A model generated the notes under the pieces. That model made no database searches, was not told the origin of the DNA, and saw only the letters and a list, made by a program, of their open reading frames with translations. From Abelmoschus esculentus (lineage: Eukaryota > Streptophyta > Magnoliopsida > Malvales > Malvaceae), in the NCBI GenBank assembly GCA_035048815.1, contig JAUCBN010000021.1, forward strand, positions 3,937,501-4,001,500: DNA of 64,000 nucleotides, in the 5' to 3' direction. The position numbers and the translations under genes are program-made. Of this stretch, positions 35,813 through 48,360 are shown in pieces (position 1 is the stretch's first letter; each line of letters starts with the position of its first letter).

Positions 35813-35893
35813 TTTATAGACGGTGGAGATTGGATTAATGCGGTTGGAAGATTTGGTGGGAATGAAGCGTGGTGGAGGTGGTGGTAGGTAGGT
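35813..35893 (-). promoter_or_regulatory. C4H core promoter: TATA box and overlapping AC elements
   Basis: On the minus strand a TATAAAA box lies at about 35812-35818, 65-70 nt upstream of the start codon. Further upstream, at 35883-35893, the minus strand reads ACCTACCTACC, which contains two overlapping copies of the AC-I element ACCTACC. AC elements are bound by R2R3-MYB factors and are known in promoters of phenylpropanoid genes such as PAL, C4H and 4CL. The location about 140 nt upstream of the start codon is typical. Confidence 0.75.
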
Positions 35894-35899
35894 GAAAGT

Positions 35900-36834
35900 A
35901 GAGAGGTACCACCATACTCAAAAAATACACGATGAAAATTTTTTAAAGAAAATGAAAAGAATTGTGGTCTTAGTGTTCCCACATTGCTAAGTTTTTTATT
36001 CGGACAAAACTCATAAATAAAAGAAAATTTTACGAGAGAAATGTTAAATATTATTAACGTTATTTATTTAAAATAAAATTTTAATTAAATTAATTATGTA
36101 TTAAATTTATATGATTTTTAATTTTGTTAATTATGTTTAACACAATAATTTTAATAGTATTTAACGCATATAGTAAACTTATTTTAAATTATTTTTAAAA
36201 AAATTAAAATATTATTTAAATTTTAAAATTATAAAACAACTATTAATTTTTAATTTTATTATAAATTATTTTTTCAATTATTAACCGTATTAAAATTTAT
36301 AATAATTAAGAAATATAATTAGAGACTATAATACAATAAGTTGATAATATTTTCTGGTGTACCCTCTAATTTACCTTTGCCATCAATGCATGAAGAAAAA
36401 ATATGTGATGCCATTTGACAAGTGGCAATATTGGATCACGACGCTTATCAAATGGTGCCACCACAAAATATTGTGAAAATAAAATTGTAATTTCACTCAC
36501 CATAATAAAATCGATTGAATTTTAATCTTATTCGATTTAATTTGATATGGTGGAATTTTAAAAATTAAATTTTAAAATAGTTAATTTCTTTTAAAATTTG
36601 TTTGGTAGAATTGGGGTTAGATATAGATATTTCGTTTACTTTTGGAGGTAGATAATTCATTTAATTTCAGAGACAAAGAAATTAAATCATATTAAAAACA
36701 AATTTAAACCAAAATTAAATTATGTTTTTATCGTATCATATCGTGATTAAAACGGCTAATATTGTCTCATCTCCTCTTGTTGTCATCTATAGTTGTAGTC
36801 ATGAAATAAGACTAGATATTATATTTTCAGGATA
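35900..36834. other. AT-rich upstream region of C4H
   Basis: No gene is supported. There are AT-rich runs with short TTAAAATT-type words and nothing I can classify. Confidence 0.5.
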
Positions 36835-38545
36835 AATTATATAAATAATCATTGAAATTTTAGGGTAAATTTATTTTGGTTATTATACTTTTAAAATATT
36901 TGATAAGATTATTCAATTTTTAGTTTACATTCTATAATGTTACTCAATTTTTATTTTGTACTTGATATGGACCCTAATGTTATAATCTGTTAAGATTTTC
37001 CCTTAAAACCTTTTTTTTTCGTAACAAAAAATAGATAAACTATAACAATTATCACTCAACTTTTTTTATTTTTATTTTTTAAAATTTAATAATTTAAATT
37101 TTGAATTGTTTATATTTTAACAACTCTCAAACAACATGCTTATACAAATTTAAAATTTTGATTAATTCTTAAAAATGGAAAATATGTTCTTTTTTACTTT
37201 TCTTATTAAATTTATTATATTTTATATTTTAATAAACAAATAAAAAATATTAATCAAATAAAAATATTTCAATAATCTCATTTAATTGGTAAGATATATG
37301 ATCAAAAATTGTGAACAGGATAAAAATATTCCAAATATTTCAACATAGAAATATTATACATAATAGATAAGATCATTTAATCATTTTTCTTAAAATTATG
37401 AATTATAACCAAATCAAAATAATTTATTTTAAAAAATTATACCAAAATAGGATTTGGTTAATCTTTAAAAATATTTTTTTTAATTTTTAATTTTAAATTG
37501 TTTAATTCTCTATCTTATATTATATTAATTAAATCGAATGATTAAAATATTTTTATTAGAATAATGATTTTATATTTTATTTATTAAAATATAAAATATG
37601 ATAATATAGTAAAATTAATAAAAAAAAGTAAAAAAAAATATTTCTCAAAAAAACTTAAAGATTAATCAAAATTTTCGGTTTGTATAACCATTTCATTAGG
37701 GTGTTCATTGTCAAATATCAAATTTGATCCGATTCGGGTTTTATAGATATCGGGTTTTTTTGAATATGTAATATAATGATCCGTATCGAATATGGTTTTT
37801 TTCAGATATCCAATTTTTCAAATTCTCAGATATTCAATTATCCAATATATATTTTAATTTAAGTATTCTTTTGAATTTAAAAATTATATTTATGAAAAAT
37901 TTAAAATATCGAATACAATAAATAATAAATTATTAAATATAACAAGTTTCACACCTATAAAAATTTTAATTGTTTTAATTTTTTAATATAATAAGCATCA
38001 AATTATTAAAAATAAAAATGATATTCATAAAAATATAATTTTTTGTATTTTTGAATAATCCAAAACTTAAAATATTATGATCCATATTTGATCTGAAAAT
38101 TTTAAATATGGATCATATATTGGATAGGAAAATAAAAATTAGATCAGACAATTGAACTTTTGAGTTTGATCAATAGATAATCGAATTAGATTGGTAGGAT
38201 CGGATATTTTGAACACTCCACGTATCATTTGAGAATTACCAAAATATAAATAATTCAAAAGTTAAGTTAATAAATAAAAAAAATTTAAACTTTAGTTACT
38301 AAAATAAGAGTGAGAAGAAAGTTAAGTGATGATTGGTGTAGTTTCTCTATTTTCTATTAAAATAAATGGAGTTTAACAAGAAATTTTAACAGTAGGGGCA
38401 TATCGAATACAAACTAGTAGTTGAGTGACCTTATCGAATGCGAACTAAAAGTTAAGTAATTTTATCAAATATTTTAAAAATATAGTAAGCAAAAAGAATC
38501 TAACATAAAAATTTAGTAACCATTTATATAGTTTACCTATAATTT
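36835..38545. mobile_element. Terminal-inverted-repeat element (~1.7 kb), non-autonomous
   Basis: The left end (36835-37010) and the reverse complement of the right end (38370-38545) match over roughly 170 bp with scattered differences. Shared words include TATATAAAT, TACTAAATTTT/CATTGAAATTTT, AAAATATTTGATAA and TTAGTTYRCATTC. The interior carries no coding region and contains a complete MITE copy at 37696-38220. Size and structure suggest a non-autonomous DNA transposon. The superfamily was not determined. Confidence 0.6.
37696..38220. mobile_element. MITE-like repeat, third copy, nested
   Basis: Left end TTAGGGTGTTCATTGTCAAAT and right end ATATTTTGAACACTCCA are inverted. The interior shares GGATCGGATAT, GATCCGTATC and AAATATAACAAG words with the copies at 24735 and 49157. 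It lies inside the inverted-repeat element at 36835-38545, so it inserted there later. Confidence 0.65.
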
Positions 38546-39249
38546 TAGTAGATTTTTTTTATTGAATATTCAAAATCAAAAAAGTATTTTAGTCGGTATA
38601 TAACAACATACAATGACATCCTTTGATATATCATAAAATATTTCAATGTGTCATTTTTTTAATCAAAAAATCAAAAAATTATATTTTTTAATTATCTGTA
38701 TTTTAGTTATTGATTAATTAATCTAAATTGAGTATCGTAAATATTCGTTATAAGAACAATTTTTTTAAACTTACTTTTTTATCCATAATATTAAAAATTG
38801 AATTACTAACTTTATTTAAATATTTTAAAGATTTATCTCATTAAATCAACCGATTATTTATAAAAATATTATATAGGTACATGCATTATCATATGCTCTC
38901 ATGTCATTCCCTTAACTATGTTAATAGTACGTGACACTTTAACTAATTAAATAAAATTTATAATAAACATTTTTAAAGTAGAGATTAAATTAAAAGATTT
39001 GTTAGGATTCAATGTTTAGTATGATATTATCTTCTTTTTTAAATGTCAACTTTTGATTTTATAAATATTTTTAATGTCAACTTAAACCTACCAACAAACA
39101 TTATAAAAATATGGTTTAATAGCAAAATTGATCTTTGGATTATATATGGATTTATGTTTTAGTTTCATTTTCATCCTTTTGATAAGTATATAAGGAGGTA
39201 AAAGTCTGGCATTTCATAGGTAGAAGAGAGATTGTCTAAGTTTTCTGAC

Positions 39250-39680
39250 GCTACTTCTTTCTTGGGTAAATTATAACAGAGGTTACTTAATTATAAGTAA
39301 AATTATATTTGAATTATCTAATTATTAAAAGTTACATTTAAGTTACTCATTTATGGATAAGGCTATATTTGAGTCACTCAATTATTAAATATTATATTTG
39401 GATCACTCAATGATGAGTAAGTTTATAATTGGATCCCCTTTTATTTAAAAAAAGTATATCAGATTGATTTTTTTTCTTTCAAATCACTTGTATACCATTA
39501 TTAATATTTAAGTACTTCATTTAAAATCATTAATTAACTAATATATGAATTGTTAAACTTTTTTAAATATGAATATATGAAAGATGATTCGAATATAACA
39601 CTACTTATAATCGAGTGATCGAAATATAACCTTTATTAATTGAGTGACGTAAATGTAATCTCTTTTTTATGAATGTTGTA
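39250..39680. mobile_element. Small foldback/MITE
   Basis: The left arm (about 39263-39350, with AGGTTACTTAATTATAAGTAAAATTATATTTGAATTATC) pairs with the right arm (about 39590-39670), which read in reverse complement gives AGATTACATTTACGTCACTC, then GGTTATATTTCGATCACTCGATTATAAGTAGTGTTATATTCGAATC. Repeats of the GTCACTCAATTATTAAA type also occur as direct copies inside (about 39375-39410). It is non-coding. Confidence 0.55.
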
Positions 39681-40300
39681 TATATTAAGTTCAAAAGTAG
39701 ATCCAAACTATTATTGGATCTCTCGGATATTACAAAACTAAATATTAATAACATCCTTATGATCTATTCTCTTACCCTTGGTAAACTCGAATCAAATACC
39801 CAAATATAAAGAGCTTAGGTGAATGACGGAATGATATAAATATAATTTTATTCATAATTAAATGATCCCGTGTTCTATATTCTTTGTTTTAGAAGTTAGT
39901 GATCATTATTAAAAAGAAAGAAATTACGAGACAAGAAAGTGAGCTTTGAAAAGTTAAACCAAATAACTTTACATTTACTCAAAAAATAATTGAACTTTTC
40001 ATATTTTATTTGTGGGTTCAATGTATGGCTAAAAGTCTTCTTGTAATGAAAGTGTGATCCTATGTGACTTGGTCCGATTTGACTTTATCAGACAAAGGAC
40101 AGAGGGTTAGGTAACATCCGACCGTCCGATCTGTTCTCATCTTGGTTTACTTTTTGTGGTAGGTGAGGACGGTGATTGTTGATAGACTGATGGACTGACA
40201 TAAAAGTATTTTGTATTTGATCATCTGACACACACAACCCAGATCGTTCTAAGAAACGACCCTTAAAAAACAATTAAAAAAAGATATATCAGTTTATCCG
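39680..40300. other. Spacer before the tandem array
   Basis: No gene is supported. A short minus-strand frame at 40088-40273 has no recognisable family. The sequence is less AT-rich around 40060-40260 than its surroundings. Confidence 0.4.
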
Positions 40301-41885
40301 GTTATTTATGTACATAATTGGTTATAAAATTTGTACATAATTTCTTATAAAAACTGTAAGTATATATACATAAACTATTACAAACGTAAGGATTTATGTA
40401 CATACACAATTGATTACGAGTATACATAATGTCACAAAAATGGTAAGAATTTGTGTATGTACACAATTCCTTACAAAATATACACAACGGCTTACGAAAA
40501 CCGTAAGGACAAAAATATGTACACAAATTCTTACGACTTGAAACCATGAGCTAAAGGAAAACATCCAAGGGTAAGGATTTGTGTACATACACAATTGCCT
40601 ACGCGTATACATAATATGACACAAAAATGTTAAGGATTTATGTATGTAAACAATTCCTTACAAAATATACACAACAGCTTACGAAAACCGTAAGAAAAAA
40701 TGTATGTACACAAATCCTTACGACTTGAAACCATGAGCTAAAGGAGAACATCCAAGGGTAAGGATTTGTGTACATACACAATTGCCTACGCGTATGTATA
40801 ATATGCCACAAAAATGGTAATGATTTGTGTATGTACACAATTCATTACAAAATATACACAACGGCTTACGAAAACCGTAAGGAAAAATGTATGTACACAA
40901 ATCCTTACGACTTGAAACCATGAGCTAAAGGAGGACATCCAAGGGTAAGGATTTGTGTACATACACAATTGCCTACGCGTATACATAATATGACAAAAAA
41001 ATGTTAAGAATTTGTGTACATACACAATTGCCTACGCGTATGCATAATATGACACAAAAATGGTAAGGATTTGTGTATGTACACAATTAATTACAAAATA
41101 TATACAACGACTTACGAAAATCGTAAGGAAAAAAATATATACACAAATCCTTACGACTTGAAACCATGAGCTAAAGGAGGACATCTAAGGGTAAGGATTT
41201 GTGTACATACGCAATTGTCTGCGCATATACATAATATGATACAAAAATAGTAAGGATTTGTGTATGTACACAATTCCTTACAACATATACACATCGGCTT
41301 ACGAAAACCGTAACGAAAAAGGTATGTACACAAATCCTTACGACTTGAAATCATGAGCTAAAGGAGGACATCCAAGGGTAAGGATTTGTGTACATACACA
41401 ATTGGCTACAAGTATACATAATATGATACAAAAATGATAAAGAGTTGTGTATGTACACAGTTCCTTACAAATTATACATAATGACTTACGAAAATCGTAA
41501 GGAAAAAGGTATGTACACAAATCCTTACGACTTCAAAACCATGAGGAAAAAGAGGCATCCAAGGGTAAAGATTTGTGTACATACACAATTAGCTACGAGT
41601 ATACATAATATGACACAAAATGGTAAGGATTTGTGTATGTACACAATTCCTTACAAAGTATACACAATGGCTTACGAAAACAGTAAGGAAAAAGGTATGT
41701 ATACACATCCTTACGACTTCAAAACCATGAGCTAAAAGAGGCATCCAATGGCAAGGACTTGTGTACATACACAATTGGTATGAGTATACATAATATGATA
41801 CAAAAATAGTAAGGATTTGTGTATGTACACAATTCCTTACAAAGTATACACAATCATTTGTATATATGTTATAAGGATTTGTGTA
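40300..41885. repeat. Tandem repeat array, unit about 186 bp, roughly eight copies
   Basis: The boundary word CATCCAAGGGTAAGGATTTG recurs with near-regular spacing (about 40563, 40750, 40936, 41181, 41367, 41554, and diverged near 41735). Most spacings are 186-187 bp; the 40936-41181 gap is ~245 bp, where a ~60-bp internal piece is duplicated. Each unit contains short inverted segments (CTTACGAAAACCGTAAG) and four GTACACAAAT/GTGTACATAC words. Since 186 is a multiple of three, long frames stay open across units, especially on the minus strand (VRICVHTFFLTVFVSRCVYF repeating). I take this to be a by-product of the repeat length rather than a protein. Confidence 0.92.
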
Positions 41886-43340
41886 CAATATTTTTATTCG
41901 TATATTTTTTATTCAAATATTTTTATTCGTATATTTTTTATTTGAATATTTTTTTGATTATTTTTATTTGAATTTTTATTATACGAATATTTTTATTCGG
42001 ATATTTTTATTCTAATATTATTATATGAATAATTTATTCCTATATTTCTTTATTTGAATATTTATTAAACAAATATTTTTATTCGAATATTTATTATATG
42101 AATATTTTTATTTGAATATTTTTTGAATATTTATTATATGAATATTTTTATTCAAAATTTTATTATAAGAATATTTGTATTCGTATATTTTATATTTGAA
42201 TATATTCATTCTAATATTTATTATACGAATATTTTTATTCAAATATTTATTATATGAATATTTTATTCGAATTTTTATCATACGAATATTTTTATTCATA
42301 TATATTTTATTCGAATATTTATTATATGAATATTTTTATTCGAATATTTATTATACGAATATATTTATTCGAATATTTTTTATTTGAATATTTTTATTTG
42401 AATTTTTATTATATGAGTATTTTTATTCAAATTTTTATCATACAAATATTTTTATTCTTATAAATTTTATTCTAATATTTATTATACTAATATTTTATTC
42501 TAATATTTTTTTCGAATTTTTATTATATGAATATTTTTATTCGAATATTTATTATACGAATATTTTTATTCGAATATTTATTGTACGGTATTTTTATTCG
42601 ATTCTTTATTATATGAATATTTTTATTCGAATATTTTTTTTAAATTTTTATCATATGAATGTCTTTTTCAAATATTTATTATACGAATATTTTTATTCTA
42701 ATATTTATTATACAAATATTTTTATTCGAATATTTATTATATGATTATTTTTATTTAACATTCATATATTAAATATTCAAATAAAATATTCAAATAAAAA
42801 TATATGAATAAAAATATTCGAATAAAAACTATACGAGTAAAAATATTCAAATATTTTTATTCAAATATTTATTATATGAATATTTTATTCGTATACTTAT
42901 TATACGAACATTTTTATTCGATTATTTTTTATTCTAATATTTTCATTTAAATTTTAAATGTATAAATATTTTTATTCGAATATTTATTATATGAACATTT
43001 TTTCATATATTTTTTATTCAAATATTTTTATTCGAATTTTTATTATATCAATATTTTTATTCCAATATTTATTATATGAGTACTTTTATTCTAATATTTA
43101 TTATACGAATATTTTTATTCGTATATTTATTATATTAATATTTTTATTTCAATATTTATTATATGAATATTTTTATTCGAATATTTATTATACAAATATT
43201 TTTGTTTGAATATTTTTATTCGAATATTTATTATATAATTTTTTTATTCTTATATTTATTACTGAAATATTTATTAAATAAATATTTTTATTTATATATT
43301 TTTATTCTAATATTTTTATTCAAATATTTATTATACGAAA
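41886..43340. repeat. AT-rich minisatellite, about 26-30 bp units
   Basis: About 1.45 kb consists of degenerate copies of TTTTATTCGAATATTTATTA followed by TAYGAATA. Each unit carries the palindrome ATTCGAAT and variants. A short inverted patch occurs at about 42775-42850, where the complementary form (ATTCGAATAAAAA) appears. The array starts directly after the last 186-bp unit. Long frames on the plus strand give only Ile/Tyr/Phe-rich repeats and are not genes. Confidence 0.92.
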
Positions 43341-43689
43341 AATAAATCAAATTTATTTTTTAGCTTGGAACCTGGGGAACCGGTTACTCTTTATTTATTT
43401 ATTTTAATCTATTGGTCTGATTTCATCCAAAAGCTTAAAATGTACCGCCTGTTTTTAGCCGACATTTAATTGGCCCTTTTTTAGACAAACCCCACACAAC
43501 ATTATTAGAGAAAAGGGATAAAATAATGTTGGGAGAATAGCACAAATATTCCTTATATTTGTTGGGAAAAACAATAAGGAATAAATAATTTTAAGTTCTA
43601 ATTTTAAAGGAGAAAGGTAGATATTTGAATAATTTTTTTTGAGTTTTATTTTATTTTATAATAATTTTATAACAGTATCTTATATTTAA

Positions 43690-44010
43690 AATGACGGAGT
43701 AGTAAATGGGAAATTGATTCTTAAAATAAGACGATTGTGAATAGAGTAAAGAAAATAAGACCTCCTTGTCTCATATGGACAAGATAAATGAAATGAGAAG
43801 TACTTATTTGCGCTTACCTACTTTATAATTATTGAATGATTTGAATAAAAATTGTGTCTTGCCCTTAGGCGATGAGTGAATCCGCTTTCATTTGAGTTGG
43901 GGGTGGACCTATGTGATGTGGGTTATACGAATGTTTAGACTAATTGAATCTTTCTGTAAGCTTATGGATATTTTATCAGTTATAAATAATTTTTCTTAAA
44001 GATAGTATAT
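43690..44010 (+). mobile_element. Diverged copia LTR fragment
   Basis: This stretch (GACGATTGTGAATAGAGTAA, TCTCATATGGACAAGATAAATGAAATG, CACTCATT..., ATTGAATGATTTG, then a GGATATTTTAT end) aligns in order with parts of the copia LTR at 14215-15040 and 21400-24180. Internal pieces are missing. No coding sequence is present. Confidence 0.55.
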
Positions 44011-44199
44011 CTTTTTAAATATTTAGAATTTAAATGATATCTTTTGCGGGATACTCGAATTTATTTTTATAATGGTTATAGAGTAGCGATACACATGAAA
44101 CTATATTGGCAATGCTATTCAACATGAGAAGCAATTTTATCTTGAAGTATCGATACACAGAACCCTTCTTGATATTTTAGTGGTTCAAAAGTGAACCTA

Positions 44200-44710
44200 A
44201 AAATTAAATCTCTAATAAGAATATAAAAAATAAAATTTAAAAGTATTCCTCTAATAACAAGTATTAAAAAAATAAATCTCTAATAAATATTAAAAAATTA
44301 ATAGCATATTCCTAATAAAAAATATTAGAAAAATATGTCCCTAATAATAAGTATTAAAAAAATAGATCCCTAATAACAAATATTAAAAATTTGAATTTTA
44401 AGAGTATGTCCCTAATAATTTATATCAAGAAAATTAGACTTTAATTGTAAGTATTATAAAAAATTGACTCTCTAATAATAAATATAAAAAAATTAGGAGT
44501 ATATCCTTAATAAATATTGGAAAGAAAATAGGCTCCCTGAAATAAGTATTGAAAAAAATTAGATCTCTAATAACAAATATTTGGGGAAATTAAATTTTAA
44601 TAGTAAATGTTAAAAAAAATTAAATGTTAATAGTAAATGTTAGAGAAAAATTAAATTTTAATAGTAAATCTTTGATAATAAATATTTTAAAAATTAAATT
44701 ATAATATTGA
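44200..44710. repeat. Degenerate short tandem repeat
   Basis: Units of about 25-30 bp with the theme TCCCTAATAATAAGTATTAAAA repeat through the block, about 15-18 times with substitutions. It is non-coding. Confidence 0.8.
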
Positions 44711-44839
44711 ATGATATAGAAAATGGACACTAGGCGGGGACCTCTTGCCCATACGCAGGGACGAAATTATTGGTACGATCCTTATACGTACCGGTGAGGG
44801 TATTAAAATTTTATTAATCTTTTACAACTAATAATTGAT

Positions 44840-45430
44840 TGTTGCTTGTCATTTTATTAGAATCATAAACTTTAAAATTCAGTTAATACATGCTAATACT
44901 CTCTTAGGCGTATCGATATAATTTTCAGTTTATATTTTTTCTAGAATTTAGTGAGCAAAATTAGTACTGATATGGTGTGGTTTATATCGATATGTCTTTA
45001 TAAAATTGAATTTTTGTATCGATACAATTTTTTTACAAATCAATACCTTTTTATACAATAATTCTTTCTTTTTATAACAAGTATCGATATCCTATGCCAG
45101 CATGTTATATTTATTACGAAAAAAATAAAGCCTAACGACTATAATTATGATTTCAGCTACTCAAACAATTAGAAATCAATAAGAATTATATATTCAAGTC
45201 TCCAAAGCTACAACAATAACTATTCATGAAGTTAAAAACATTCAAACACATATCTAACAATCTTCGAGTTTTTTAGAATCAAATCTTGTAACACACTTAG
45301 AGAAAACTTATTTGTAATCTTTTTATTCAGGTTTCGGGTTTTGAGTGAACTTTATATTAGATAAATATTTTATCTTTGAGAGAATTTTTCGATTGCTATT
45401 TTTCTTTTTGTAAAAGAGTGTTCTATTTTA
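44840..45430 (+). mobile_element. Probable copia LTR fragment with TATCGATA words
   Basis: TATCGATA-type words occur at about 44911, 44987, 45018 and 45084, and also at about 44085-44155 just upstream. Downstream, AACACACTTAGAGAAAACTT and TTCAGGTTTCGGGTTTTGAGTG resemble the U5-type portion seen at 32380-32600. The ends are not defined. Confidence 0.4.
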
Positions 45431-45456
45431 TCTCGTGTTCCATTTTTTCTAGCTTA

Positions 45457-46097
45457 TTTTTGACAAATATCTTATTTTTAATTAGCTTGATGACTGGACC
45501 GTTAAAATTTAAGGATGATATATATATGGTATATAATTTTAAATGACATGTCATGTAACCTATCAAATACATATATATATATATGGAATATAATTTTATT
45601 CCAATATAAAATATAAAATAATTAAAATCCAAATAAAATATTAAAAATTAATTAATTCTAAAATAAAATATTATTAAACATTCTTAACTTAACTACGATA
45701 AAATCAAAATCTTGTCTTAAAAAATATAAACACAATTCAAATAGGATTTTGATTTTATCGTAGTTAGGGTTAAAATGTTTAATAATCTTTTATTTTAGAA
45801 TTAATTATTTTGTAATATTTTGTTTGAATTTTAATTTTTTTTATATTTTATATTAAAATAAAATTATATTCTCTATATATTTAATAGGTTACATGTCATG
45901 TCACTTAAAATTATATTCCATCCATATATATATATATGTATCATCGTTAAATTTTTAACGGTCCAGTCATCATGGTAGTTAAAAAATAAGATATTTGTCA
46001 AAAAGATATAGGTTAAGGGCTAAATTTATCCCAGAAAAAGAATAAGAGACAAAATGATAAAAACTATAAACGTTAATGGTTAAAATTATCTTTATAC
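45457..46097. mobile_element. Foldback (long palindrome) element, copy 1, left arm truncated
   Basis: The left arm (45457-45725) and right arm (45740-46005) are inverted copies. Shared words include TTTGACAAATATCTTATTTTT, TGACTGGACCGTTAAAATTT, GACATGTCATGTAACCTAT and ACTACGATAAAATCAAAATC. The outer ~90 bp of the right arm (to 46097, ending GGTTAAAATTATCTTTATACC) has no partner on the left, so the left terminus is lost. It is the same family as 48361-49126. Confidence 0.85.
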
Positions 46098-46099
46098 CA

Positions 46100-46560
46100 T
46101 TAATCAAATACCAAAAATGGTGTTTATTGTTTCTTTTTTCAAATGAAAGGGATAAACAATGACTGTGCCCTCCAAAATTAAGATTGTTGTCTTCTATTTC
46201 CTTTAAAGATAATGAAATTTCAAATCAGTACAATAATAAAATTACACTTTGATACCTTAAAAATTAAAAGTTTAATTTTAATCCCTTCTAAATGATTGCT
46301 TTGGGGTTTGGTTATCTTCAACTCCCAATAGTATTTCAATCCATAGAGTCTAAAACTTGCAAATGGTCCAACGCCTTTCACATTAATGATAGCTGCATAT
46401 GAATTGATTTTCACCAGCTCCAGTGCATGAAATAGAGATGACATCTTTCTCTGATAGAGTCGAATAAAAAAATTAAATTATTTGAATTTACAAGTCTTAT
46501 ATTACGACTTATAATTTGTTTAAAAAAATTTAATTCAAGTCAAGTTTTTGAGATTTTGTA
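46100..46560. other. Spacer with an unassigned short frame
   Basis: A minus-strand frame at 46444-46220 (74 codons) is less AT-rich than its surroundings, but it matches no family I recognise and has no neighbouring exons. I do not call a gene. The rest is AT-rich. Confidence 0.35.
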
Positions 46561-48000
46561 TGAACTTAATAATAACTATTTATTAATATTTTTTGAAAAT
46601 TATAATTATTTATAATATCATGGTACATATTAATTTTAATTTAAACAAATTTTTATATCCATATACCTAATACACATATTTTTTATATTTTCTATATGTC
46701 ACACGTATCAGATAAAATTGAGAGATTAAACTTGAACTTAAAAATTGATCTACTAATTACTAAAATTTTGAGTTATTTGAGTTATTTAAATTTTTATTTT
46801 ACAACTCAAACTTTATTTAAAATATTTTGAGTCAAATCGAGTTTATAAAATTTCAACTATAGTAGTTAGTAAAATATATCGAATATAGTTATATTTTGAC
46901 ATACAAATTGTTTAAATTATAATTTCTTGCATAATCACTTATTACTTCTTATAATTTTTTTTAAACAATTTTTAACTAGAGAAGGGAAAGGGGAATTTTG
47001 TTCTTAATAGATCTTGAACTCACAAGCTAAGGGAATAAGAAAATATCAATTAAGAGCTTTAAGCACGTGTTTTAAAAATTATTGACTAAACCATACAATT
47101 TAAATTTTAAGTACATGATCTAAACTATAAAATTGTACACTTTAAACTTTAGACATTAAATTTTAAATTTTAAATTTAAAATTTATAAATTTTAAACTAA
47201 ATCTATGATCCTTAAATTTTATTAACATACGAAAACTAATAAATTTTATATTTTTTCATATTTTAATCTAACTTTGTATATTCTAACTATCGACTAGATT
47301 GTCTAATCGCATCATCAAATTATCGGTTTTTATACCCCTATTTATATTCTATTAAAAAATTAGATTTAAACTAAAATTAGGATTCAAGGTTAAATATCAG
47401 GGATAATTTAATTTTTTTTTACGAATGTCACTGAATTTTATTAAATCCATAGAAAAGTAATAATTACATCGCAATCAAGAAGTAAAATAATTGGATTAAT
47501 CAATCCAAAGATTTTTACAACTCAAAATAAAAGAAAAATAAAATTTTCTATGGAAATAAGAATACCAATAAAATTCAAAAGCTTCTTGAATCTTCTTGTC
47601 TCTGTCCAAACGAGATGCATAACAAAGAAAGAAAGGAGTTGTAGACGATCCAAACTGTCGTGCAAAAAGTATCGCTACCCAAGACTGATTTCATCGACAA
47701 ACGACCATCAACCGAATATGGATAAATCTTTTCAAGTGGCCGCCGGCAAAAAACATAAATCAGAAAACTAGCATCGATTGAATCTCTGTATGAACAATAA
47801 TCAATTGCTAGGGTATGTTGAAACATGCCACAAAGATAGATGAATCAAATCACAAAACAAAAACATGTCATAAAAACAGAAGAAAAAACGTGTCACAAGG
47901 ACAGAAACAATATGCTATAAAAACAGAGATCCTATTAAAATTAAAAACAAAAACAAAGAAAATAATAGATTTAGTGGTCGACAATCAATACTAAGATTGA
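46560..48000. repeat. Unknown dispersed repeat, copy 1
   Basis: Matching segments lie at 49985-50830 and 51290-51830 in the same order and orientation. Anchor words include GGAATTTTGTTCTTAATAGATCTTG (46992 against 50455), TTGAATCTTCTTGTCTCTGTCCAA (47586 against 51428) and CGCTACCCAAGACTGATT (47675 against 51512). The stretch at 47550-47830 has short open frames on both strands but no recognisable domain. It may be a non-autonomous transposon or an old duplication. Confidence 0.6.
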
Positions 48001-48360
48001 TTGTTGACCACCGATCAAAAGGATTGATCAAAGAGAATAACGGCTATGAAAATTATTTTAAGAGAAAAAATGAGCGGGTAGAGTTATTTTTTATGTGGAT
48101 AGAGTTTAAAATATTAAATATAAAGTATATTTTTAGAATATAATTTTTAAAGTTTAGAATTTAAAATTTAAAATTATAATTTAAGATTTAATTGATTGAT
48201 TTCAGGGATAATATGAAGAGAATAACTCATGATATAATTTTTCTATAACTTATTTTATATTTAAGGGAACAAAGGTGTTTAAGTTTTAATCTAAAAATTA
48301 CGGTAAAATAAACGGTAAAAGGGAAGACGTAACAACTTAAAAAGCTTTTTAATAATTTTT

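Noticed and set aside
40300..41885. Long open frames repeating VVRICVHTFFLTVFVSRC on the minus strand and similar frames on the plus strand
   Set aside because: The repeat unit is a multiple of three, so frames remain open by periodicity. Both strands show them and no family is recognisable.
40300..41885. CRISPR-like array
   Set aside because: Units are ~186 bp, fully homologous without unique spacers, and this is eukaryotic nuclear DNA.
41886..43340. Ile/Tyr/Phe-rich frames resembling membrane proteins
   Set aside because: They are translations of an AT-rich minisatellite and have no real start context or domain.
46220..46444. Minus-strand 74-codon frame; an alternative frame has an SCTGAGE stretch that recalls asparaginase-type enzymes
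   Set aside because: The resemblance is only a few residues, the frame has stops, and no further exons are present.
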